Shown: one piece after another, positions 17,211-26,282 of the stretch
How positions within the stretch are numbered: the stretch's first letter is position 1
Layout: the number at the start of each line of letters is the position of its first letter
Source: Marinibacterium sp.
GTDB taxonomy: Bacteria; Pseudomonadota; Alphaproteobacteria; Rhodobacterales; Rhodobacteraceae
Length of the DNA stretch: 64,000 bases
Direction: 5' to 3'
Assembly: GCA_017643305.1 (NCBI GenBank)
Contig: JAEPNQ010000004.1
Location: 1-64,000 of the forward strand
Made by a program: the position numbers and the translations under genes
The notes under the pieces: generated by a model
What the model was told of the DNA's origin: nothing
What the model saw: the letters and a program-made list of their open reading frames with translations, nothing else
The model's database searches: none

Positions 17211-17690
17211 ATGAGCAAGATACACGTTACCACCACCATCAATGACGATGAGGTCGAATTCCTCTGTGATCCGCGGGAAAGCTTGCTTGATGTGCTGCGC
17301 GACCGGCTTAGCCTGACCGGAGCCAAGGAAGGCTGCGGCACCGGCGATTGCGGGGCCTGTACGGTCACCGTCGATGGGCGGCTTGTCTGCGCCTGTCTGA
17401 TGCTGGGCGCCGAAGCCGAAGGCAAATCCATCGGCACCGTCGAAGGCATTGCTACGGACGAAGAACTGCATCCGCTGCAGCAAAAGTTCATTGAATACGC
17501 AGCCCTGCAATGCGGGATCTGTACACCTGGTATTCTAGTTGCTGCGAAGAACCTGTTGGAGCGCAACCCGGATCCGACCGAAACTGAAGTTCGCTACTGG
17601 CTGGCCGGCAATCTCTGCCGGTGCACTGGTTATGATAAGATCATTCGCGCCGTGATGGATACGGCAGCAGAAATGCGGGAGGCGTCGTAA
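17211..17690 (+). CDS. Molybdenum hydroxylase 2Fe-2S (small) subunit
   Basis: 159-residue iron-sulfur subunit with two clusters. The plant-type N-terminal site is Cys42, Cys47, Cys50 and Cys62 (in GCGTGDCGAC); the C-terminal helical site is Cys101, Cys104, Cys136 and Cys138 (QCGICTPG and CRCTG). Length and spacing are standard for CoxS/HcrC-type subunits. It overlaps the large-subunit start by one base (TAATG), so the three subunits are made together. Confidence 0.92.
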   Translation: MSKIHVTTTINDDEVEFLCDPRESLLDVLRDRLSLTGAKEGCGTGDCGACTVTVDGRLVCACLMLGAEAEGKSIGTVEGIATDEELHPLQQKFIEYAALQCGICTPGILVAAKNLLERNPDPTETEVRYWLAGNLCRCTGYDKIIRAVMDTAAEMREAS

Positions 17691-19951
17691 TGGCACTCGA
17701 TTCCCAGAAAACCGAAGGCTTCAAGCAAATCGGCACGCGGCCAGACCGGCCTGATGGTGTCGACAAAGTCACTGGGCGTGCGCGTTTTGGTGCGGACATG
17801 ACTGCACCCGGCATGCTGTGGGGCGTCATCGTCCGCTCACCGCATGCGCACGCTCGGATCGTCAAGATCGACACATCCAAAGCAGAGGCCATGGAGGGCG
17901 TGAAGGCCGTGGTCACACGGGCCGATTTCTCCGATGCGATCACACCCGCCCCTGGCATGCGGGGGGAGATGTGGAACGTGCTGGAAAACGTTATGGCCGA
18001 CGAAAAGGCGCTCTATGACGGTCACGCGGTCGCGGCTGTGGCGGCGACGTCGCAACTGGCAGCGCGCGACGCAGCCAAGGCGATCACAGTGCAATACGAA
18101 GTGCTGCCGCATGTCACCGACGTAGACAAGGCCATGGAAGACGGCGCACCGGTGATCCGCGATGGCACTGCCGAAGCCTCCGTTCCCGAAGGCATGCACC
18201 CCAACGTGGTTCGCTACCATGAAAGTGGGCAGGGTGACCTCGACGCCGGTTTTGCCGCTGCTGACCTCGTGATTGAAGAAACCTTCAAGACCGAAGCCAC
18301 CCATCAGGGCTATATTGAACCACATGCCTGTCTCGCTACGCTGGGTGGCGACGGTAAGGGTGAATTGTGGTGCTGCACCCAGGGGCACTGGAACGTGCAA
18401 AAGGTCTGCGCCGCGCTACTGGGTCTGGAAACCAGCCAGTTGCGCGTGACCGCGTCGGAAATCGGCGGCGGCTTTGGCGGCAAGACGGCGGTTTTTATCG
18501 AACCTGTCGCTCTCGCGCTTAGTCGCAAGGCCAACAAGCCGGTCAAACTGGTCATGACCCGGTCCGAAGTGTTCCGCTCCACCGGGCCGACCGCGTCCAC
18601 CTCGATGGACGTAAAAATCGGCATGACCAAGGACGGCACTATCACCGCCGCGCAGGGTATCTTCCGCTGTCAGGGCGGGGCCTTCCCCGGCGCGCCGATG
18701 GAATTCACCGCGATGTGTTCCTTTGCGCCCTACAATCTCAAGGCCGTGAAGCAGATCGGCTATGACGTGATGACCAACCGGCCGAAACAGGCCGCTTACC
18801 GCGCGCCGGGCTCTCCCATGGCGGCCTTTGCGGTGGAATCCGTGATTGATGAGCTATGCAACAAGTTGGGCCTTGATCCCATCGACACGCGGCTTAAAAA
18901 CGCCTCGCGCGAAGGCACGCAGGCCAATTTTGGACCGAAATGGGACCGGATCGGTCTGGTCGAAACGCTGGAGGCGGCCAAGGCGCATCCGCATTACGCC
19001 ACCCCGCTGAAACCGGGGCAGGGACGCGGGATTTCCTGTGGCTTCTGGTTCAACCACGGTGGCGAAACGGCGGTGATGCTGGCCCTGTCCGAGGACGGCA
19101 CGGCACAGCTGGCTGTTGGAACGCCTGACATTGGCGGTTCGCGCGCGTCCATGGCGATGATGGCGGCTGAAGAACTGGGCATACCGTATGAAAACGTGCG
19201 CTGTACCATCGCTGACACGGCTTCGCTGGGCTACAATGAAATCAGCCATGGCAGTCGCGTGACCTATGCCAGCGGACTGGCCACCATCGAAGCGGCCCGC
19301 GACGCGGTTAAAAAGCTCTGCGCGCGTGCGGCGGCGAAATGGGGCATACCCGAAGACGCGGTGAAATGGGAAGACGGCTGTGCCGTGCCCTCCGGGCCCA
19401 ATGCGGGGGATCATGACCCGCTGCCACTGGCCAAGATCACGGCCAAGATGGGTGCTACTGGCGGGCCGATCGTGGGGCATTTTGAGGCCACGCCAGAGGG
19501 CGCCGGCGTCAGCTTTGCAACCCATATCGTGGATGCTGAAGTGGATCAGGAAACCGGCAAGACCAATGTCAGCCGCTACACGGTGGTGCAGGACGCGGGC
19601 AAAGCCATCCATCCCACCTATGTCGAAGGCCAGTTCCAAGGCGGTGCCGCCCAGGGCATCGGCTGGGCGTTGAACGAAGAATACATCTATGGCGAAGACG
19701 GACGCCTGCAAAACGCCGGGTTTCTCGATTACCGGATCCCAGTTGCCTCTGATCTGCCGATGATCGACACGGTGATCGTCGAGGTGCCGAACCCCGGCCA
19801 TCCATATGGAGTGCGCGGTGTTGGTGAAACCTCGATCTGCCCGCCACTCGCGGCTATCGCCAACGCGGTGTCCAACGCAGCTGGTGTGCGGTTGAAGCAA
19901 CTGCCGATGTCCCCGCCGCGGATTCTCAAAGCGCTGGGCAAGCACGGCTGA
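17690..19951 (+). CDS. Molybdenum hydroxylase molybdopterin-binding (large) subunit
   Basis: 753-residue catalytic subunit of the xanthine dehydrogenase family, hydroxylating an organic substrate with water at a Moco-cytosine/guanine dinucleotide. Visible motifs are IGGGFGGKT (about 258-266), AYRAPGSP (about 369-376) and the catalytic-Glu motif GVGETS (about 710-715). The active-site loop lacks AYxCSFR of true form-I CO dehydrogenase and also differs from AYRGAGR of form II, so this is not a CO dehydrogenase; hydroxylation of an N-heterocycle, purine or aromatic CoA compound is more likely. The substrate cannot be named from sequence. Confidence 0.9.
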   Translation: MALDSQKTEGFKQIGTRPDRPDGVDKVTGRARFGADMTAPGMLWGVIVRSPHAHARIVKIDTSKAEAMEGVKAVVTRADFSDAITPAPGMRGEMWNVLENVMADEKALYDGHAVAAVAATSQLAARDAAKAITVQYEVLPHVTDVDKAMEDGAPVIRDGTAEASVPEGMHPNVVRYHESGQGDLDAGFAAADLVIEETFKTEATHQGYIEPHACLATLGGDGKGELWCCTQGHWNVQKVCAALLGLETSQLRVTASEIGGGFGGKTAVFIEPVALALSRKANKPVKLVMTRSEVFRSTGPTASTSMDVKIGMTKDGTITAAQGIFRCQGGAFPGAPMEFTAMCSFAPYNLKAVKQIGYDVMTNRPKQAAYRAPGSPMAAFAVESVIDELCNKLGLDPIDTRLKNASREGTQANFGPKWDRIGLVETLEAAKAHPHYATPLKPGQGRGISCGFWFNHGGETAVMLALSEDGTAQLAVGTPDIGGSRASMAMMAAEELGIPYENVRCTIADTASLGYNEISHGSRVTYASGLATIEAARDAVKKLCARAAAKWGIPEDAVKWEDGCAVPSGPNAGDHDPLPLAKITAKMGATGGPIVGHFEATPEGAGVSFATHIVDAEVDQETGKTNVSRYTVVQDAGKAIHPTYVEGQFQGGAAQGIGWALNEEYIYGEDGRLQNAGFLDYRIPVASDLPMIDTVIVEVPNPGHPYGVRGVGETSICPPLAAIANAVSNAAGVRLKQLPMSPPRILKALGKHG

Positions 19952-20337
19952 GCCTGCTGATTGTCAGAACGATCTGAAAAACCCCAAAAGGGTTATGTCG
20001 GGCCGGAAACATAAAAAGTTTCCGGCCCGGCTTCTTTTTATAAGATCTGCGCGTCCCCAAACTGGGCCGCGCCAATAGACCTGTACTCAGCTCTAACAAT
20101 CTCGGTCTTTCACGGCCCCATCCGACATCACCGTGTTGCAATAAACCGCCCCGTCCTCCGCGAATTCGGACATCACGCCATCCTTTGATATCGCAACGCG
20201 TCGTCCAAGTCCCCGACGCCGGTGGGCGAAGCAAGGACGACTAGCGTCAAGGTCAGGTCAGTATCCGCAAGCACAGCAAGGATGCCCCGAGAGGGAGGCG
20301 CTGGTCATTCACCGCTGTCCCGCGCTAGGATATTCCC
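19952..20337. other. Intergenic stretch after the molybdenum hydroxylase operon
   Basis: Holds the terminator at 19999-20040. The remainder has only short, unsupported frames on both strands and no recognisable promoter; I see no gene. Confidence 0.5.
19999..20040 (+). terminator. Rho-independent terminator after the molybdenum hydroxylase large subunit
   Basis: Perfect 12-bp stem: CGGGCCGGAAAC (19999-20010), loop ATAAAAA, GTTTCCGGCCCG (20018-20029), followed by a T-rich run CTTCTTTTTA. It lies 48 bases after the large-subunit stop. Confidence 0.88.
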
Positions 20338-20598
20338 ATGCAAGATCGCCCCATAGTCAAAGTCCATCTCTGGTCCGGATTACGCGTCTTCACCGGCGGG
20401 CAGGAGATTGTGGAGGTGCCCGCTAAAACCGTGGGGGATGTGATTCAGGGGCTGGTTGCTCTGCATCCAGGGCTTGAGGACATAATCGACAGTGGCGTTT
20501 CGGTCGCGGTGGATGGCAAGGTCATCGCCAGCGCGCTGAACGAACCGGTCGGGCCAGAGAATGAAATCTGGCTGATGCAGCGCCTCAAGGGCGGGTAG
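20338..20598 (+). CDS. MoaD/ThiS-family small sulfur-carrier-like protein
   Basis: 86-residue beta-grasp (ubiquitin-like) protein ending RLKGG; the C-terminal Gly-Gly is the site that becomes a thiocarboxylate in MoaD and ThiS carriers. Motifs in order are an N-terminal strand VKVHLWSGLRVFTGG, VGDVIQGLVALHPGLEDII and a terminal strand NEIWLMQRLKGG. A weak AGGA sits before the ATG. It lies after the molybdenum hydroxylase operon but beyond its terminator and 386 bases away, so a role in Moco supply to that enzyme is only suggestive; no MoaE or adenylating partner is nearby. Confidence 0.78.
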   Translation: MQDRPIVKVHLWSGLRVFTGGQEIVEVPAKTVGDVIQGLVALHPGLEDIIDSGVSVAVDGKVIASALNEPVGPENEIWLMQRLKGG

Positions 20599-20919
20599 GG
20601 CTCCGGTTGAGAAGCTGGACCAAAGCGCAAATTGGGCGGTTTTGCTATCAAACTCTGACGGTGTTTCCGACGTCAGCTGACCAAGCAAATTTCGGTTGCG
20701 CAGCGCGGCAGGGGCCATGGCCTCCTCAGTCGCCGCAGTCCACGCTATCCGCGCCGGATCCAGAAACGCCGCTACGAACCGCCTCAGCCCGGTCAGTTGT
20801 TGTGGCAATCGCCGGTTTGGTGCTGTCCAACACGTACTGTCGGCCTTTGGCAGAAGGCAGCCGCCTGCCTGCGCGCGCTGAGAATTGGACGGGAGGTCCT
20901 GTAGGTTGGCAGTAGGTCG
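20599..20919. other. Intergenic stretch without a recognised gene
   Basis: About 320 bases between the MoaD-like gene and the 3' end of the convergent P450. Open frames exist on both strands but none has a ribosome site or a recognisable motif, and no terminator hairpin was found. Confidence 0.4.
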
Positions 20920-22140
20920 TCAGCGCGCAACCAACCGCAAGGGCATTCGGTCCAGCGCGTGGATTGCGTTGTTGGGCCGCCACACGGCATCACCCAACAC
21001 ATCAATCCGGTCCACCTTTTCGGCAATTGCCCGCAGCACGGCTTGGCCTTCAGCGCGGGCGATGTTCTGGCCCACGCAGATATGTGGTCCAACCCCCAGC
21101 GCCAGATGTCCGGCGGTTTTGCGGGTGATGTCGAACTTTTCCGCCTCCGGCCAATGGTCGGGGTCGCGGTTGGCTGCGCCCAGCACACACAGGATCTTGC
21201 TGCCTTCTTCAATCGTGATGCCCGACACTTCGGTGTCCACGTTGGCCGTCCGGCAAAACGCCTGCACGGGCGATGTCAGCCTCAGGGTTTCCTCGAACGC
21301 GGCGAGCGCCAGCGACGGGTCCTCCTTCAACAACTCGAACTGATCTGGGTTCGTCGCCAGACACCATAGCGCGTTGCCGATCCCCGTTACTGTGGTGTCC
21401 ACCCCGGCCGACAAAAGTGACCGGACCAGCATGCCCGCTTCGTCTTCGGTGATTTGCCCGTCATCGCTGGCCGCATAGATCGTGGCCCCTATCCCGTCCT
21501 CGGTCAGGTTCGCGCGCAGGCAGGCCTCATTGATCCACGGCACGATGTCCGGCGCCCGCGCCATGATCCGCCGACGCAGGTCGTTGTCCGGGCCAATGGC
21601 GTTGAACACCATTGCGCCATAGTCGATCAGCTTGCGACTGTCCGGTTCCCGAATACCCACCGCACGGGGAAAAACCGATGTAGGGAAGGCTTCGGCCAGA
21701 TCAACGACAGCTTCAATATCACGGTTCAGCAATCGGGCCACCAGCGCATCGGCATCTTGGGCAAAGGGTTCGCGCAGATCAGCCACGACCTTGGGCGACA
21801 GTGCTCGCATGATCACGCGCCGGGTCTTGTTGTGATAGGGAGGATCCACCTCCAGCACGATGGATGGCGACCGCCAGGGCTCCTCCAATGCAAAGTCCGA
21901 AACGCCAACTCCACGCGATGAGACGAACCTTTCGTGATCGCGAAATACCTCGCGGGTTTCTTCATACCGCCCGCAGGCCAGCATCTTGTATTTTGTCATA
22001 TAGGCAAACGGCCCCTGCGCGCGCAGCTCCGTGAAAAACGGGGTGGTGTCCGTCAGCTCATCGGTGCCATACGGGTCCGCATCCCATTCGGGCACGCCCT
22101 CTGGTACCGCGATGGGTTTATGTCCGTGAAACAACTCCAT
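20920..22140 (-). CDS. Cytochrome P450, CYP199-like
   Basis: 406-residue soluble bacterial P450. The I-helix oxygen-activation motif is SAGVDTTVTG, the K-helix ExxR is EETLR, and the heme loop LALGVGPHICVGQ carries the ligand Cys355. The overall sequence resembles CYP199A enzymes that O-demethylate para-substituted benzoates such as 4-methoxybenzoate. The start at 22140 follows a clear GGAGG. It sits 99 bases after pobA on the same strand, which fits: demethylation would yield 4-hydroxybenzoate, the PobA substrate. Its ferredoxin and reductase are not adjacent. Confidence 0.85.
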   Translation of the reverse strand: MELFHGHKPIAVPEGVPEWDADPYGTDELTDTTPFFTELRAQGPFAYMTKYKMLACGRYEETREVFRDHERFVSSRGVGVSDFALEEPWRSPSIVLEVDPPYHNKTRRVIMRALSPKVVADLREPFAQDADALVARLLNRDIEAVVDLAEAFPTSVFPRAVGIREPDSRKLIDYGAMVFNAIGPDNDLRRRIMARAPDIVPWINEACLRANLTEDGIGATIYAASDDGQITEDEAGMLVRSLLSAGVDTTVTGIGNALWCLATNPDQFELLKEDPSLALAAFEETLRLTSPVQAFCRTANVDTEVSGITIEEGSKILCVLGAANRDPDHWPEAEKFDITRKTAGHLALGVGPHICVGQNIARAEGQAVLRAIAEKVDRIDVLGDAVWRPNNAIHALDRMPLRLVAR

Positions 22141-22239
22141 ACGACCATCCTCCAAGTACGCACCCCGCCGTATGATTCCGGCCGGTCCGCCCCCGTCATC
22201 GGACTGCAGGCGGCTGAAGCTCAGGTTCCTACGAACTGG

Positions 22240-23409
22240 TCAGTAAGGCAACCCGACGTAGTTCTGCGCCAGCACGGCAACCGCCAGCTGATTTTCCGCA
22301 AGGAATTCCAGCTCTGCCCGCTGCATTTTCTGGTCAAAGGTTGACTGGTCTGGGAACCGGTGCAGCAGGTTGGTCATCCACCAGCTGAATCGCTCGGTCT
22401 TCCACATCCGCTCCAGCGCCTTTTGGGAATACCCCTCCAGCCCCCTGCTGTCGTTGTTGTTGTAGTGGTTGATCAGACCTTCGGACAGGTAGTGCACGTC
22501 CGCCGCGGCCGAATTCAGCCCTTTCGCGCCCGTTGGCGGAACAATATGTGCCGCGTCTCCGCACAGGAACATCCGGCCCCACTGCATCGGTTCACACACA
22601 AACGACCGCAGCGGCGCGATCGATTTTTCTACTGACGGCCCGGTGACCATCGTATCAGCCACCTCCTCTGGAATCCGGCGTTTGAGCTCATCCCAGAATG
22701 CCTCGTCCGACCATTGATCCACAGAGTCGGTCAAATCGCACTGAATATAGTAGCGCGACAGGTTCGAGTTTCGCTGCGAACACAAGGCAAAGCCGCGCGC
22801 CGAGTTGGAATAGATCAGTTCGTGGTGCGCAGGGGGTGTTTCCGAAAGGACGCCAAGCCAGCCAAACGGATAGATCTTTTCATATTCCGTGCGTACGTTT
22901 TCGGGGATGCATTGGCGGCTGACCCCATGGAACCCGTCACATCCGGCGACATAATCGCACTCCAGCCGAAAGTCTTTGCCATACTGGCGGAAGGTCACAA
23001 ACGGTGCGTCGGATTTCAGATCCTGCGGGTGTACCTCTTCACACTCGAAAAACGTCTGGCCGCTGGTCTGTTCTCGCAGATCATACAGATCACGCGTGAC
23101 CTCGGTCTGACCGTAAACGATTACAGGCTTGCCCGCATGTTCGGTGAAATCCAGCCGAACCTGGTCATTGTCATAGCTTAACACTGTTCCGTTATGGATC
23201 ATGCCTTCGGTGTCCAGCCGGTCGGCAACGCCGAGGTTGCGCATGATCTCCACCAGACCCTGTTCCAGCACACCGGCGCGAATGCGGCTTAGCACATGTT
23301 CCTTGGTCTGGCATTCCAGAACGACGGCATCAATGCCCTGGGCCATGAGAAGCTGGGCCAGCAAAAGGCCGGATGGTCCACCGCCAATTATTGCTACCTG
23401 GGCCCGCAT
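22240..23409 (-). CDS. pobA: 4-hydroxybenzoate 3-monooxygenase
   Basis: FAD/NAD(P)H enzyme turning 4-hydroxybenzoate into protocatechuate, 389 aa, the family's normal length. Motifs are the FAD fold GGGPSG (about 9-14), the DGFHGVSRQ motif with the DG pair, and GDAAHIVPPTGAKGLN for flavin binding. The start at 23409 (MRAQVAIIGG) begins directly at the Rossmann fold; the frame's 16-codon upstream extension is unlikely. It heads a two-gene unit with the CYP199-like P450. No pobR-type regulator is adjacent, and ring-cleavage genes must be elsewhere. Confidence 0.94.
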   Translation of the reverse strand: MRAQVAIIGGGPSGLLLAQLLMAQGIDAVVLECQTKEHVLSRIRAGVLEQGLVEIMRNLGVADRLDTEGMIHNGTVLSYDNDQVRLDFTEHAGKPVIVYGQTEVTRDLYDLREQTSGQTFFECEEVHPQDLKSDAPFVTFRQYGKDFRLECDYVAGCDGFHGVSRQCIPENVRTEYEKIYPFGWLGVLSETPPAHHELIYSNSARGFALCSQRNSNLSRYYIQCDLTDSVDQWSDEAFWDELKRRIPEEVADTMVTGPSVEKSIAPLRSFVCEPMQWGRMFLCGDAAHIVPPTGAKGLNSAAADVHYLSEGLINHYNNNDSRGLEGYSQKALERMWKTERFSWWMTNLLHRFPDQSTFDQKMQRAELEFLAENQLAVAVLAQNYVGLPY

Positions 23410-23549
23410 ATAAGTGTTCCTCACTGATTGTGGACAAACGTCCGCACTTCGAAACATTTTGTCAAACTGTAGATTGCCGCACTATCCCCCGGATTGCCGA
23501 AGCCTCACAATCCGAGTATGCCGTGCTATCTGAGGAAAAAGGGAAACGC

Positions 23550-25073
23550 ATGGCCGAAACATTCGCAAAATTGCTGCAAGATCACGATGATGCACAGGTT
23601 GCGCTGGGCGCTCCGGGCCGCGATTGGCTGACCTTTGGAGGGCTCAAGGCACAGGCGCAAAAAGTCGCATCACGACTGCACAGCTACGGCATTGGGCGCG
23701 GTGACCGGGTGGCGATTGTCCTGCCAAACGGACCGGAAATGGCATCGGCCTTTGTCACCGTAGCGCAGGCGGCGGTCACCGCGCCGTTGAACCCGGCCTA
23801 TCGCGAAGAAGAATTTGCCTTCTACCTCGAGGACCTGAAAGCCAAGGCGCTTATCGTGGCCGAAGACTATGACGGCCCCGCGCTGGCTGCCGCTGCGCGG
23901 TTCGGCCTGTTTGTCCTGCGCCTACATGTGGCCGATGGCGCCCCTGCTGGTGCATTTGACCTGCAGGGTGATGGCACGGCAGGCGAAGCAGACACATCCG
24001 CACCCGGCGCAGACGACACGGCGCTGATCCTGCATACTTCCGGCACCACGTCGCGCCCCAAGATTGTTCCGCTGTTGCAATCCAACATCGTGGCCTCGGC
24101 CCGGCATATCGGCACGTCGCTGGATCTGACACCGGCAGACCGCTGCCTGAACGTCATGCCGCTGTTTCACATCCACGGTCTTGTCGCAGCAGTTTCTGCT
24201 TCGCTCGCTGCAGGCGGATCCGTCTGGTGTGCGCCGGGGTTTGACGCGCTGAGGTTCTTTGGCTGGCTGAAGGATGCCGAGCCGACCTGGTACACTGCCG
24301 TACCCACCATGCACCAGACCATCCTTGCCCGCGCTCCGCGCAACGCCGAGATTATCGAAAACGCCAAGCTTCGGTTCCTGCGGTCTTCCTCGGCCTCCCT
24401 GCCCGGGCAGGTCATGCTGGCCTTGCAGGATACGTTTGGCGCTCCGGTGATCGAGGGTTACGGCATGACAGAAGCCGCACACCAGATGGCTTCGAACCCG
24501 CTGCCGCCGCGCGCGCAGAAGCCGGGATCCGTGGGCGTGGAAGCCGGGCCGCTGGTGCGCATCGCCCATGAGTCCGAGAACCGGCTGGTCGACGGCGTGG
24601 GCGAAGTGGTGATCTCGGGTCCGAACGTGACCCCGGGCTATGAAGGCAACCCGGAAGCCAACGAAAAGAACTTCTTTGAAGCGGATGGCCGCCGCTGGTT
24701 CCGCACTGGCGACCAGGGCGCTTTTGATGACGAAGGCTATCTGAGTCTGACCGGCAGGTTGAAGGAAATCATCAACAGGGGCGGCGAAAAGGTCAGCCCG
24801 CTGGAAGTTGACGGCGTGTTGATGGACCATCCGGCCGTGCAGCAGGTGGTGACCTTTGCACTGCCCCATGAAAAGCTGGGCGAAGAAGTGGCCGCTGCTG
24901 TAGTGTTGCGCGAAGGCCAGGAGGCCGACGAGCGGGCCATTCGCAGCTTTGCCTCCGAACGGCTCGCGGATTTCAAGGTGCCGCGCAAGGTGATGATCCT
25001 GGAGGAGATCCCCAAGGGTGCAACCGGCAAGTTACAGCGCATCGGTCTGGCCGAGAAGCTGGGGCTGGCCTGA
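23550..25073 (+). CDS. AMP-dependent acyl-CoA synthetase, oxalate-CoA ligase-like
   Basis: 507-residue ligase of the ANL superfamily making an acyl-CoA with ATP. The P-loop is HTSGTTSRPK (about 162-171), followed by GYGMTEAAHQM, the RTGDQG motif, GRLKEIINRGGEKVSP and the catalytic Lys in PKGATGKLQR. The overall look is that of oxalyl-CoA synthetases (AAE3/Pcs60 group), but other short acids cannot be excluded. The ATG at 23550 was chosen because of the GAGGAAAAAGGG before it; the frame extends upstream across the pobA start. It is divergent from pobA (140 bases between starts). Confidence 0.82.
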   Translation: MAETFAKLLQDHDDAQVALGAPGRDWLTFGGLKAQAQKVASRLHSYGIGRGDRVAIVLPNGPEMASAFVTVAQAAVTAPLNPAYREEEFAFYLEDLKAKALIVAEDYDGPALAAAARFGLFVLRLHVADGAPAGAFDLQGDGTAGEADTSAPGADDTALILHTSGTTSRPKIVPLLQSNIVASARHIGTSLDLTPADRCLNVMPLFHIHGLVAAVSASLAAGGSVWCAPGFDALRFFGWLKDAEPTWYTAVPTMHQTILARAPRNAEIIENAKLRFLRSSSASLPGQVMLALQDTFGAPVIEGYGMTEAAHQMASNPLPPRAQKPGSVGVEAGPLVRIAHESENRLVDGVGEVVISGPNVTPGYEGNPEANEKNFFEADGRRWFRTGDQGAFDDEGYLSLTGRLKEIINRGGEKVSPLEVDGVLMDHPAVQQVVTFALPHEKLGEEVAAAVVLREGQEADERAIRSFASERLADFKVPRKVMILEEIPKGATGKLQRIGLAEKLGLA

Positions 25074-25222
25074 CGGGTTGCCACTCACACCGGCCCTCTG
25101 GAAGAGGGGGGCGCTGGCCGACCAATCGGGATGCGATCAGGAGCCTGGTATGGTGGAAGCGGGCAGATTGAGTATTTGGTCCATTAGGAAGGAGCGGGTC
25201 GCATTGTGACCCGGAGAGCGGA

Positions 25223-26197
25223 ATGAAGATCTGTGTGTTTGGCGCCGGGGCGATCGGCGGCTACATGGGGGCCAAGCTGGCCCAGGCCGGGGCGGATGTG
25301 AGCCTGGTGGCACGTGGTCCGCACCTGGCCGCAATGCAGGCGAACGGGCTGCGGCTGGCAGAGGAAAGCGGCGAAATCACCGTACCCGTCCGGGCCGAGG
25401 AAGACCCCGCCGCGCTGGGCGAACAAGACTATGTCATCGTCACGCTAAAGGCGCATTCCGTGCCTCCCGTAGTAGGGCGGATGGCCCCGCTGATTGGCGA
25501 AAATACGACTGTGGTTAGCGGCGTGAATGGTGTGCCTTGGTGGTATTTCCACAAGCATGGTGGCGATCTGGAAGGTACGCGGCTGGCCTCGGTCGACCCC
25601 GGCAACGTTCAATGGAACGGGTTCGGCCCCGACCGTGTGCTGGGCTGTGTGGTATATCCGGCGGCTGAGGTGGTGCAGCCCGGCGTGGTCAAGCATGTCG
25701 AAGGCAACCGGTTTTCGCTGGGCGAACCTGACGGGTCCAAATCCGACCGTGCGCTGGACCTGTCCAAGGCGCTGTCAGCCGCCGGTTTGAAGGCCCCGGT
25801 GCGCCCGCGTCTGCGCGATGAGATCTGGGTCAAGCTGTGGGGCAACCTGTCATTTAACCCGATTTCGGCGTTGACCCATGCCACGTTGGACGTGCTCTGC
25901 ACCGAACCGGGAACGCGGGGCATTGCCCGCGCGATGATGGTTGAAGCGCAGGAGATTGCCGAAACGCTGGGGGTCAAGTTCCCCATCGATGTGGACCGTC
26001 GCATTGATGGTGGAGCGGCGGTGGGCGCGCATCGTACGTCCATGCTACAGGACCTAGACGCTGGACGCCCGATGGAGATCGACGCGCTGGTGGGATCGGT
26101 GCAGGAACTGGGGCGTATTGTGGGCGTGAACACGCCCACCATCGACATGGTACTGGCGCTGGTGCAGCAGCGGGCGCGGGTGGCAGGGCTGTATTGA
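25223..26197 (+). CDS. 2-dehydropantoate 2-reductase family protein
   Basis: 324-residue NADPH-dependent reductase of the ApbA/PanE family. The N-terminal Rossmann motif is FGAGAIGGYMGAKLA, the middle LWGNLSFNPISALTHAT is the conserved helix with catalytic Lys nearby (EIWVKLWGN), and the C-terminal domain has the usual EIDALVGSVQELG motif. It could make pantoate for CoA, but paralogues with other 2-oxoacid substrates are common, so I avoid naming it panE. It follows the acyl-CoA synthetase by 149 bases with no clear terminator between. Confidence 0.85.
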   Translation: MKICVFGAGAIGGYMGAKLAQAGADVSLVARGPHLAAMQANGLRLAEESGEITVPVRAEEDPAALGEQDYVIVTLKAHSVPPVVGRMAPLIGENTTVVSGVNGVPWWYFHKHGGDLEGTRLASVDPGNVQWNGFGPDRVLGCVVYPAAEVVQPGVVKHVEGNRFSLGEPDGSKSDRALDLSKALSAAGLKAPVRPRLRDEIWVKLWGNLSFNPISALTHATLDVLCTEPGTRGIARAMMVEAQEIAETLGVKFPIDVDRRIDGGAAVGAHRTSMLQDLDAGRPMEIDALVGSVQELGRIVGVNTPTIDMVLALVQQRARVAGLY

Positions 26198-26213
26198 ATT
26201 TTGGGTAAGGCAT

Positions 26214-26250
26214 CCGGACCCTTTTATAGGGTCCGGTCCTCTTCCTTTCC
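26214..26250 (+). terminator. Possible terminator between convergent genes
   Basis: 8-bp stem CCGGACCC (26214-26221), loop TTTTATA, GGGTCCGG (26229-26236), followed by a pyrimidine-rich run rather than a clean T-run. It lies 16 bases after the reductase stop. Confidence 0.6.
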
Positions 26251-26282
26251 GAGAAATGGGCGCTTGCGGGAAGCGTTTTGGC

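Noticed and set aside
18854-19945. 363-codon antisense frame in the molybdenum hydroxylase large subunit
   Set aside because: Shadow frame of a GC-rich gene; no recognisable protein features.
16350-19951. Aerobic CO dehydrogenase coxMSL
   Set aside because: The large subunit lacks the AYxCSFR loop and also differs from the form-II loop; only the general molybdenum hydroxylase family is supported.
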